21,036 nt of DNA from Acanthamoeba castellanii str. Neff (Eukaryota > Discosea > Longamoebia > Acanthamoebidae): contig NW_004457418.1 of assembly GCF_000313135.1 (NCBI RefSeq), positions 17,813 to 38,848 on the forward strand, in the 5' to 3' direction. The notes beneath the pieces were generated by a model. That model saw only the letters and a list, made by a program, of their open reading frames with translations, had not been told where the DNA came from and did not search any database. The number at the start of each line of letters is the position of its first letter. Positions within the stretch are counted from its first letter, which is position 1. A program made the position numbers and the translations under genes. Shown here one piece after another: positions 1-7,139 of this stretch.

Positions 1-345
1 ACGCCACGCCACGCCACGCCACGCCACACACACAAACACACACCGCGCACGCACGCACACGACACGCACACAGCACACACGATATCCAGCGCCGCCGCCG
101 CCGCCGTATGGCTCCAAGAGAGCTCACTATTATGTGGGGGGGGGGGCTGTGGTGGCGGAGCGTTGTAGGGTCTGCTGGTTCCAGGCAGGGGCAACGACGT
201 GGGCCATAAATGTACTCCACCCCAACCCCCCCCCGCGTCACGCTGGCCTGCCTGCGGCGGTGGTGCGTAGGAATGGATGGCTGATGTGAATAATAATAAT
301 GGTGGCTGCTGCTGGTGGCTGGTGGCTGGTGGCTGGTGGCGACAG
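1..345. repeat. Simple-sequence DNA upstream of the first recognisable exon
   Basis: This stretch opens with five copies of ACGCC, continues as CA-rich DNA to about 88, and then has a short GCC run and poly-G and poly-C tracts. Around 300-345 there are imperfect GGTGGCT repeats leading into the acceptor of the first exon I can place. It is probably intronic, since the PARP-type gene must begin further left. I could not recognise a coding exon here. A reading through 90-200 in one + frame is open but matches nothing I know. Confidence 0.5.
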
Positions 346-1206
346 CGGATACCGGGTGGTGGGGAGGCGGCATTTACCTGAGCCCAGACCCCATGGTACC
401 CCCCCCCCAAGCCCCTCTCGTCTTGGCCGCATTCCCTCTCCTCCTCCTCTTCCTCGTTGCGCGCCTAATCGCCTTCGTTGCTGGCGACGCCGGAGGGAGG
501 CGCGCTCTGGACAGTCGATGCTGACCGCTCCTTGGTGGTGGCTGGTGGCGGCGGCTGGTTGGCTGGCTGGCTGGCTGGCTGGCTGGTGTGCATGTGGCCA
601 GGTGTCGTCGTCGTATGCGTGGAATTCCAAGCTGATCGTGTGTGCCGCCCTCCTGGGCCGCCCCTACCACTGCAAGCAGCGCATGGACGGACAGGCCTGC
701 CAGAAGGGTACCCCCCCCCCTTCCGCACGCATCTGGCTCCTTTCTTTGGGCTGGCTGGCTGGCTGGCTGGCTGATGGTGGTGGTGGTGTGCCTTCATGGA
801 TGATGTGCCTTCAATTGGTGGTGGTGGTGGTGGTGGTGGTGGTGGTGGTGGTGGTGGTGGTGGTGGTGGTGGTGGTGGTGGTGGTGGTGGTGGTGGTGGT
901 GGTGGTGGTGGTGGTGGTGGTGGTGGTGGTGGTGGTGGTGGTGGTGGGGTGGGGTGGGGGGCTGCAGGGTATGACTCTCACATCTCCCCCTGGTGGAGCC
1001 TCAGTGGCAACCTCGGTACGGTCCATGCACGCACGCACACACGGCTGGGTGCCTTGCTGATTTGTGTGGTGGGTATTTTTATTTTCTTTACACGGTGGCC
1101 CCGTGTGCGCGCGTCATGGCTGCTGCGGTCCGCAGGCAAGGAATGGGTTCTGTTTGATGAAGGTCAGGTGATGCCCTGCTACGTCATCTCCTTCCACAAG
1201 CAGTAG
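346..1206 (+). CDS. PARP-type ADP-ribosyltransferase domain protein, 3' end only
   Basis: Four exons can be joined in frame: 346-395, 602-707, 968-1015 and 1136-1206, ending at TAG 1204-1206. The spliced tail carries GGGIYLSPDP, then SYAWNSKLIVCAALLGR, then GYDSH, then KEWVLFDEGQVMPCYVISF. This order is the C-terminal half of the PARP catalytic fold (PF00644): the GIY(L/F)xPD strand, the hydrophobic strand ending in G-R, the G-[YF]-D-S loop and the final E-[WY]-[VI]-x-[FY]-x-x-x-Q-V-x-P-x-Y strands. Such domains transfer ADP-ribose from NAD+. The NAD-binding HGT segment and any N-terminal domains lie to the left, so the full architecture is unknown. Junctions are phase-consistent (0, 1 and 1). 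The third exon gives a slightly longer loop than usual before KEWV, so its donor at 1016 could be misplaced by a few codons. Family confidence is good, substrate unknown. Confidence 0.72.
557..588 (+). repeat. GGCT tetranucleotide repeat in an intron
   Basis: About six to seven copies of GGCT lie just before the acceptor at 601 of the PARP-type gene. A second short run of the same unit is at about 749-773 in the next intron, and shorter GGCTGG runs recur near 2570-2585 and 7866-7882. Confidence 0.8.
816..947 (+). repeat. (TGG)n microsatellite, about 44 copies
   Basis: An almost pure TGG trinucleotide repeat of about 130 bp fills the middle of the intron 708-967 of the PARP-type gene and runs into GGGGTGGGGTGGGGGG. 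In three frames it reads as poly-Val, poly-Gly or, on the other strand, poly-Thr. These open frames are artefacts of the repeat. The transcribed strand is C-rich, so the RNA would be G-rich. Confidence 0.95.
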
Positions 1207-1392
1207 CAGCAGCAGTCGCGCGCAGCACCTGCACGGGCGCGCGCATTCTCCCCACTGGTCCACGTGGAAAGGCAAGAAGGAAAAGCTCTTTCCCGCCTCT
1301 TTCCTTTTCCGTGAAGGCCCCTCGTTGCTGACGTGGAAAAAGATCATTTATTTGCAAACCGAAAGAAGGTTAACCTAACACAGAACAGAACT

Positions 1393-2874
1393 ATGCGGCG
1401 CGTGGCCACCACGACGAGGGGAGGAGGCGTGGCGGCGTGGAGGCAACGGTGGGTCCCCAACGGGGTGGTGGCCCACACCCTCCCGTATTCTTCGACTGCC
1501 ACTACGACTGCCATAACGGCCGTTCCGATGGGAAGAGCTGGCGCTCCCGCGTCATCAGCGCTGGTCTCGGTGTCGCGGGGCTGGTGGCGCGGCCCTGGCT
1601 CGTCGGCGTCGTGGTCGTCTTTGGCGACGGTGCACCGCCGCCGGGGTGTGTGGGCGGGGGCCGCATGTGGCCTCCTCCTGGTGCTGCCCGGGGGGCGCCA
1701 CGCGGTCAAGGCCGCTGCGGCCTCCCAAGCAACTGACGCGTCGACCGCCGCCGCCTCTTCTTCCTCGGGACCGGCGGTGGTGCGCCTCTACTCGCCGGCT
1801 GTGACCACGCCCGTCAGCAGCGCCGCCGCCGGTATTTTTCCTTTTTCTTTATTTTTTTTTCTCTGACCTCCGCCCTCGCTTGGTGTTGGCTGCTACTTCG
1901 GCGTTGTGACCGTTGTGTCGGTGTCGCGTGTGCGGTGTGTTGGGTGCAGAGACGCGTTTCGTCCTCAAGCAGGCGTTCATCCAAAGGGTACGCCGCCGCC
2001 GCTGCTGCCTGCTGGCTGCTGATTAAGCATTGTGTTGCATCCCTCACACCGGCACTCGCGGCGTCGGTTGGCTTGGCGGGCGGGCGGGCGGGCGGGCATG
2101 TGGCGCAGGACTGGGAAGCTTTTCTTGTGGGCCTCCTGTACGCCTACCTCGGCCCCCACCCCCTCCCTCCACGCTGGCCGCTGCCGGCTGGCTGGCGGTC
2201 CGCGGTGGTGTGCTGACCTGAAGCGGTCTCCCATTCCCATCATCCGCCTGCGCCTGCTCCTCCTGCCGCCGCCATGGCCGCCGCCTGGTCGTTCGTCATC
2301 GTCGTCGTCGTCATCGTCATGGCCCGTACGTGATAGCACGCCCCTCACGGCAGGCCTCGCACTCCTCTTCCTCAAGCCGTGGCTGGTACGCTCTCCCGCG
2401 CTGCCGTGTTGGGTTCTCGTGCGAGCAGTAGCCACTTGCAACCAACCGACCAACCACGCGTGGCTGGTTGTGGCACGTACAGGATTTCCGGGCCTACCAG
2501 AGGGAGGCTAGCGCGTACGCACCACCAGGCCTCCAGGAATGCGTTCTCAAGTTGGTGGTGGCGGTGGTTTGGGCTGGCTGGCTGGGTACACTCACATTTG
2601 GGCGGGGGAGGGTAGCCTGCGGATCGATGGGCGGGCAGTCCGGTTCACGGGGGAGCTGGTCGAGTACATGAAGCTCACACTGTGGGACGCCTTCTTGACG
2701 GTGGTGACCATCGGCGTGTACGGCGTCATGGGCTATCCCGAACTCAACAGTGCGCGCTACTTCGACACACACCTCGAGTGGGCCACCACCGACCACGACC
2801 ACCACGACACGGACACGAAGGAGGTCTCGGCCACGGCGCCCAACCAACCACACACCACCGTAGGTCACGTGTGA
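1393..2874 (+). CDS. Putative mitochondrial membrane protein with DUF898/YjgN-like C-terminus
   Basis: Exons I can support are 1393-1831, 1950-1987, 2109 to about 2137, 2354-2385, 2483-2514 and 2616-2874, with TGA at 2872-2874. The first exon starts MRRVATTTRGGG and stays rich in Arg, Ser and Ala with almost no acidic residues for about 100 residues, a typical mitochondrial leader, followed by a hydrophobic stretch (WAGAACGLLLVLPGG). The last two exons join as DFRAYQREAS-A-LRIDGRAVRFTG, then ELVEYMKLTLWDAFLTVVTIGVYGV and ARYFDTHLEW. This resembles the repeat of bacterial DUF898/YjgN-type membrane proteins: a G-x-x-[FL]-R-[FY]-x-G strand, a transmembrane hairpin, and an [AR]-R-Y-x-x-x-x-x-E end. 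The tail is His/Asp-rich. Junctions between 2137 and 2353 are not solved. A candidate Val-rich segment at 2272-2325 would need a 28-nt intron, which is implausibly short. Function unknown. Confidence 0.55.
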
Positions 2875-3026
2875 CCATCGTGTTTGTGTCTTTTTAGTAA
2901 CGACAATACCCCAATGCGGCAGCACGCATGCGACAGCCTCTCGTCTCCCTCCCGTGGAGGTGGACCACGTACACATCATCGGTACTGTCCCGCTATAAAA
3001 GATAAGGGCTGGTGGGTGGTCTCTGA
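2875..3026. other. Convergent intergenic gap, 152 bp
   Basis: The stop codons of the + strand membrane protein and the - strand RUN/dCTPase gene face each other across only 152 bp. I see no clear polyadenylation signal on either strand. A TATAAAAG-like string at 2994-3001 sits between two gene ends and is unlikely to be a promoter. Confidence 0.5.
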
Positions 3027-3689
3027 TCAGCCCTCGATCTCTTCGGCCTGCTCCTCGACACCAGCACCAGTGTGGGGGCACGCTGGCGCGTTGGTGGTGG
3101 TGTGGCATTCCTCCTCCTCCTCCTCCTCCTCCTCCTCCTTCGGACAGCACTCCTCCGCCTCCGCCTCCTCCTTCCTCGGTGCTTCCACCACCACCACGTG
3201 GTGAGGGAGCCTCTGCTCCGGCGTGGGCGGCGTGGACTGCTCAGGTGGCTGAGCCGAGAAGGGCAGCTGTTCCGCGGGCAGGGGGTACTTGAGTGCGTTG
3301 CTTCTGAGCTTCTTGGCCGCCGCTGTTGGCAGGTCCACCCCACATTTGTCGCTGCAGGAAACACACACACGACACACGACACACACGACACACACGACAC
3401 ACACCACTGTCATCAGCGGAACTGGAACGAAAAGCTTCGCCGAAGCAGCGTATTTACACCAGCTAGAAGAGTTGGCTGCTGGTGTTGTTGTGGAGGGGAT
3501 TTGGGGAGGAGGGCAAGTGCGCAATATTACCTCAAGAGGAGCAGGTAGATGAGCACGTCGCTGAGCTCCTCGGCCAGGTGTTCCTTCTCCAGCGACGTGA
3601 AACCGGGCAAGCCGGGAGCCGCCTCTCCACAGGTCTTCCATTGGAAGCATTCACTCACTTCGCCCACCTCCCCGACTTGGCATCGCGCA

Positions 3690-3741
<52 letters not shown>

Positions 3742-5948
3742 GCGCACAACACCCATGACCCATACATGACACAACGAATATGTCATAGCGAGCCCGCACA
3801 TGTGGAGGAGATGGAGGATCATTACACGCACGACACACACACGACACACGACACAACACACACACACAACACACACGACACACACGACACACACGACACA
3901 CACGACACACACGACACACACGACACACACTCACCACACACAGAAATGGGGGTACCGAGAGCGAGGAGGAGGTTTTGTGGCTGCTGGTGGCGCCCCCAGC
4001 CTCGCCGCTCCCCAAATCCGACGGCTTCAGCGCGCAGCTCCTCGAGCGTAGGAAGCGGGGAGAAGGAGACCGGCAGTTGAGGCGGCGCCTCCCCAGACGG
4101 CGACGACGGTGGCGACAACGAGGAGGAGGAGGAGGCGTGGGGAGGAGGAAGAGTGGCTTGGGTCCAGTGGGCCGGGCGCCACGGAGAGGGCGGCCTCTGC
4201 TGGGAGAGGGGCGACACCGGCCCACCACCGACGTGCTTGGTGGGCTCCTGCGGCCGGTACCTCGGCAACGACACGAGCGACCACGTCCTCCGCTTCTCCT
4301 CCCTGCCCCCCCCCCCACCACCCCCCAAGCAGGGATAGCAACCGTCACCCGTCAGCAGCAGCAGCAGCACACCAGCCACCACCAGCCAGCAGCTGCAGGA
4401 AATCGCCGTGTGCCCCGAGTGGGGGAGGTACTACCTGCTGCTGGTGGTGGTGATGGTGGTGGTGGTGGTGGGCACGAGGTCATCGTCGGGGTCGTGGGGG
4501 CTCATGGGCTCCCCGTTCTCCTCGCGATGGTGCGGGGGGTGGTGTGCGCCCTCCTGGCCGCATTCGAAGGAGTAGGCCGTGTGGCGCTTGTACTGCTGCT
4601 TCGTGCGGGGAGTCACCGAGGGCGGGGACCGGGCTCCGGAGATGCCGTGCGCCGCCTCCGTCACTGGATAGATAGAAAGAAAAGAAAAGAAAAGAAAAGA
4701 AAGATGGAAGGAGAGGGGAGGAAAGGCCAAGGCAAAGGCCCTGCTCGTCAGCCAATATATGGTCACGACGCAGGCAGAGGGGGCCAACGGCGTACATGCT
4801 CTCTGCTGCAGGATGTTGTCAAAGTCGATGTCCTTTAGGCAGATGTCTGGGGGACACCACCACCACCACCACCCATGCACCATGCACGCACACACGACAC
4901 ACGCGACACACGCGTCCCAACGCACAGAGCGCGAGAACAAACGGTAAGTCGAAAAGCTCTCTCGAGGGAGCTCTTGCGTTTGGCGTTGCCATGGAGGGGG
5001 GGGGATGGCAGCGAACCAAAGTCGACGAGGCTGAGGGGAGCGAGGGTGGCGAGCAGCATGTCCATTTCCTCGCGCACCCGCAGCAGCCCATAGCTCTCGT
5101 ACCTGCCCGGCAGCCACCAGTGGCCCACCACAGCGACGACGGGACAATGAGGGAGGGTGTCGAGATATATTAATAAATAAATAAATAAAAAAAGATAAAA
5201 AAGTGTGAAGGCCGCCACGCGGGTGGGACCCACCTAAGCCCTCTGGCGGGGGGGGGCGTACCAGGAGGGCATGTCGTTGTCGGGCATGTCGGTGAGGGCG
5301 CGTAGGTACTCCTCCAGCTTCTTCTCGACCAGCGCGAAACACACCCACGCCCTCCCTCGCCCTGCACCCACACATGCACGCGGCCCTGGCACGTGATGAG
5401 CAATGGCTGGGGCAGGACGTGGGGATCCCTGGCACGAACCCTGAAGAGTCTTGACGTGGGACAGCTGCGCCACGGACTGCACGGCGTTCCTGGCCCATTC
5501 GTGCCTACACGCCGCCGCCGCCGCCGCCACACACCACCGTCAGGCCTCCGCCTCCTACTTGGCGCCAACGTCGTCGGTGCTGCTGCTCTTGGCGGCGGGG
5601 GGGGGGGGTAGTACGACCTGGCCAGCTGCTCTACGAAGTTGAAGTAGTCCTTCTTCGTGAAAAAGTTGCTCTTGTCTGCCCAACTGTCAGCCACAACCAC
5701 CGCCTCCCCGCAGTATTGTGGTGTTGTAGTGTGGGGGGAGGACCTTTGAGGCCGTGGCGCAGGATCTTCTCCATGGTGAGGCACAGCGTGTCCACCTGGC
5801 CCGTGGAGTCGTCCAAGCAGTCGCCCTGTCTTTGGTGGCACAGAGCCACGAGCCCCTTCACGCACATCCTCATCTCCTCCACCAGCTGCCGCCGGTAGAC
5901 CGCATCGTTTTCGGGCACCACGGCCGCCACCTCTCTTGCGGGCAGCAT
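3027..5948 (-). CDS. RUN domain fused to MazG-type dCTP pyrophosphatase
   Basis: On the - strand ten exons join in frame: 5948-5744, 5675-5618, 5504-5440, 5361-5262, 5102-5017, 4846-4796, 4663-4435, 4302-3956, 3675-3531 and 3351-3027 (536 aa). Residues about 20-190 match a RUN domain, a helical module of small-GTPase effectors: LCLTMEKILRHGLK, KKDYFNFVEQL, GRGRAWVCFALVEKKLEEYL, LLRVREEMDMLLATL. After a Ser/Pro/Thr-rich linker, residues about 349-445 match DCTPP1-like pyrophosphatases: TLEELRAEA, QPQNLLLAL, GEVGEVSECFQW and EELSDVLIYL, with likely Mg ligands E383, E386, E417 and D420. Such enzymes hydrolyse dCTP and modified dCTPs to dCMP and pyrophosphate. The C-terminus is Glu-rich. The fusion rests on the intron 4434-4303, whose CAG/GTAGTA donor contains the apparent TAG stop. 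Without that splice there are two genes: RUN ending at 4431, and a pyrophosphatase starting at 4382 with a Gly/Leu-rich leader. Confidence 0.7.
3361..3405. repeat. ACGACACAC-type repeat in pyrophosphatase intron
   Basis: Four to five imperfect copies of a CACACGACA unit lie inside the intron 3530-3352, next to its acceptor. The same unit is much longer in the neighbouring intron (3830-3931) and recurs in introns of the ATP-grasp gene. Confidence 0.85.
3692..3746. repeat. (CA)n followed directly by (CG)n, alternating purine-pyrimidine tract
   Basis: About 17 CA dinucleotides pass straight into about nine CG dinucleotides, giving roughly 55 bp of uninterrupted purine-pyrimidine alternation inside the intron 3955-3676. 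Such tracts are the classic sequence for left-handed Z-DNA. Confidence 0.9.
3830..3931. repeat. ACACACGAC tandem repeat, about 100 bp
   Basis: A 9-10 bp unit of the form CACGACACA is repeated through most of the left half of the intron 3955-3676. Read in the direction of transcription it is GTGTGTCGT and lies just after the donor at 3955. The Cys/Val-rich frames over it are artefacts. Confidence 0.9.
4676..4704 (-). repeat. AAAGA/TTTCT tract in RUN-gene intron
   Basis: Repeated AAAGA units on the + strand give a TTTCT pyrimidine tract on the transcribed - strand, just upstream of the acceptor at 4664. It may serve as the polypyrimidine tract for that exon. Confidence 0.7.
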
Positions 5949-6137
5949 GGGCTGGGCTCGCGCTGCTTTGGGTGCTGCGCTTCTTCTGACTACTTCTCGA
6001 GAGTACTTCTACCCCCCCCCGGTCTGGAACCGACAACTTGCGGCCGCGTGGGCCAGCAGGAGGAAAGGGGACTTGTTTATTAGGGAGGAGGAAGGCAGTT
6101 CCTCCCCATAACTGTACGTTGGGGCTCGACATCCTTC
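5949..6137. other. Intergenic region between subunit-f-like gene and RUN gene
   Basis: This gap of about 190 bp separates two tandem - strand genes. On the - strand AATAAA lies at about 6081-6076, a plausible polyadenylation signal for the upstream subunit-f-like gene. The ATG at 5948-5946 was chosen as the RUN start because the RUN-like helices begin soon after it. An extra upstream exon is possible, since an open frame continues to 6132. Confidence 0.45.
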
Positions 6138-6555
6138 TTACGCGGCAAAGAAATGCTCGTGTGCGCGGGGCTGAGCGCTTATGGGTGCGATCCGTGCCCT
6201 GTGTGTCAAGATGGTAACTCGTACGGTGAGACCGGCCTCATCCAGAGGAAAAGATTGCAAAAACAATGGGCCTTGGGGGGGGGGTCGTACAGTGGTTGTG
6301 GAGGAGATAGCCAACGCCGGAGACGAGGAGGATGCCGTGAATGATGGGGTCGGCCTTGCCAGCGTGGAAGTAAGTCCTCCAGTACCACTGGACGAACTCC
6401 TTGGTGAGGCGCCTGGTGTTTCCGAGCACATGGAGCCTCACGTACGACGGCACCTCCTTCAGGGGCACCTCGGAGAATACAGGCCTCGCACCACCAAGGG
6501 CACCATGGGAAGAGGAACGAAGGGGAAGGCTGCGGGTGATGAGCGAGCGAGACAT
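6138..6555 (-). CDS. Probable mitochondrial ATP synthase subunit f-like protein
   Basis: The main exon runs from ATG 6555 down to 6291. It begins MSRSLITRSLPLRSSSHGAL, a basic, acid-free leader, and continues VPLKEVPSYVRLHV, FVQWYWRTYFHAGK and HGILLVSGVGYLLHNH. Small size, a leader, a Tyr/Trp-rich amphipathic helix, one C-terminal membrane helix and a His-ended tail match the membrane-sector f subunit of the F1Fo ATP synthase in the inner mitochondrial membrane. An in-frame ATG five codons upstream (6570) is an alternative start. The donor at 6290 (GTACG, then poly-C) is clear, but the last exon is not. Acceptors after 6219 and after 6202 are both phase-compatible and give tails of different length, with stops at 6138 or 6179. 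Subunit f diverges fast, so the assignment rests on pattern rather than strict motifs. The gene is tandem with the RUN gene and divergent from the ATP-grasp gene. Confidence 0.6.
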
Positions 6556-6570
6556 TACTGTTGATTGCAC

Positions 6571-7139
6571 AACCTTAGAATCAATCCTGGCGATAGCAAG
6601 GAATTTTTTTAAAAATTTCCTTTATCTTTTGTCAAAATCATAGGATTGGCGGCCGGGGGGGGGCAGTTTCTCGTTCATGGGAGGATAAATCCAGGCGGGC
6701 GGCGAGCTTGGTCTCTGCATGGGGGCGATGGTTGTGGATGCGGATTGCAGCGAGCCGTAGCTGGCGGTTGGTCTGCCTCGCGGGATCCACAGAAACATCC
6801 AGCGTGTCGCGGAGGCAGATTGACTCTTGCGGGGCGGAGCTGGGGCCGGTGCGCACCGGACACACGGCACCACGACAAACGAACGAACGGATTTTCTGGG
6901 CGAACGCGCCCCAATGTCCCCGGTTTGCCGGTCCTGCTCTCACAAGTGGAGAACAAAAAGCCCGGCGCGGTTCGCACCTGGAGACCTCATCACTCTAGTT
7001 TGTCTCTCTTGTTGATAGCAACAACACCGCTCGTCCCAACACACCTCACATCGAACCATTAGGCACCTGCTTACGCAGTAGTACAACTACTTTCCCATTT
7101 CCCAAAGCCAACCAACCGCACCTCCAGCTCCCCTCTCCG
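6571..7139. promoter_or_regulatory. Divergent intergenic region, likely bidirectional promoter
   Basis: This 569-bp region separates the start codons of the - strand subunit-f-like gene and the + strand ATP-grasp gene. The only marked element is an AT-rich near-palindrome at 6598-6622. The rest is GC-rich with a poly-G run near 6655-6663. The region has an open + frame (6646-7062), but its codon use is unlike the neighbours and its product resembles nothing I know, so I do not call it. Confidence 0.55.
6598..6622. promoter_or_regulatory. AT-rich near-palindrome upstream of the subunit-f-like gene
   Basis: The element reads AAGGAA, a T run, an A run, then TTTCCTT, a near-perfect palindrome of about 25 bp. 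It lies about 43-67 bp upstream of the - strand ATG at 6555. A similar T-run/A-run block lies about 30-45 bp upstream of the DLST start codon (about 11801-11815). It could mark the core promoter of both genes. Confidence 0.4.

Noticed and set aside
796..1060. Poly-Gly, poly-Val and poly-Thr open frames
   Set aside because: They are direct translations of the intronic TGG repeat. Phase and homology place this DNA between two PARP-domain exons.
2994..3001. TATA-box-like TATAAAAG
   Set aside because: It lies between two convergent gene ends with no downstream start codon of a recognisable gene on the + strand.
4303..4382. A Leu/Gly-rich N-terminus for a separate pyrophosphatase gene starting at 4382
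   Set aside because: It would leave only 48 bp after the RUN stop for a promoter, and its sequence is low-complexity. The phase-matched intron 4434-4303 explains the region better. It stays possible if no spliced transcript is found.
6646..7062. A 138-codon + frame in the divergent promoter region
   Set aside because: Codon use is unlike neighbouring exons, there is no family similarity, and it overlaps the likely promoter.
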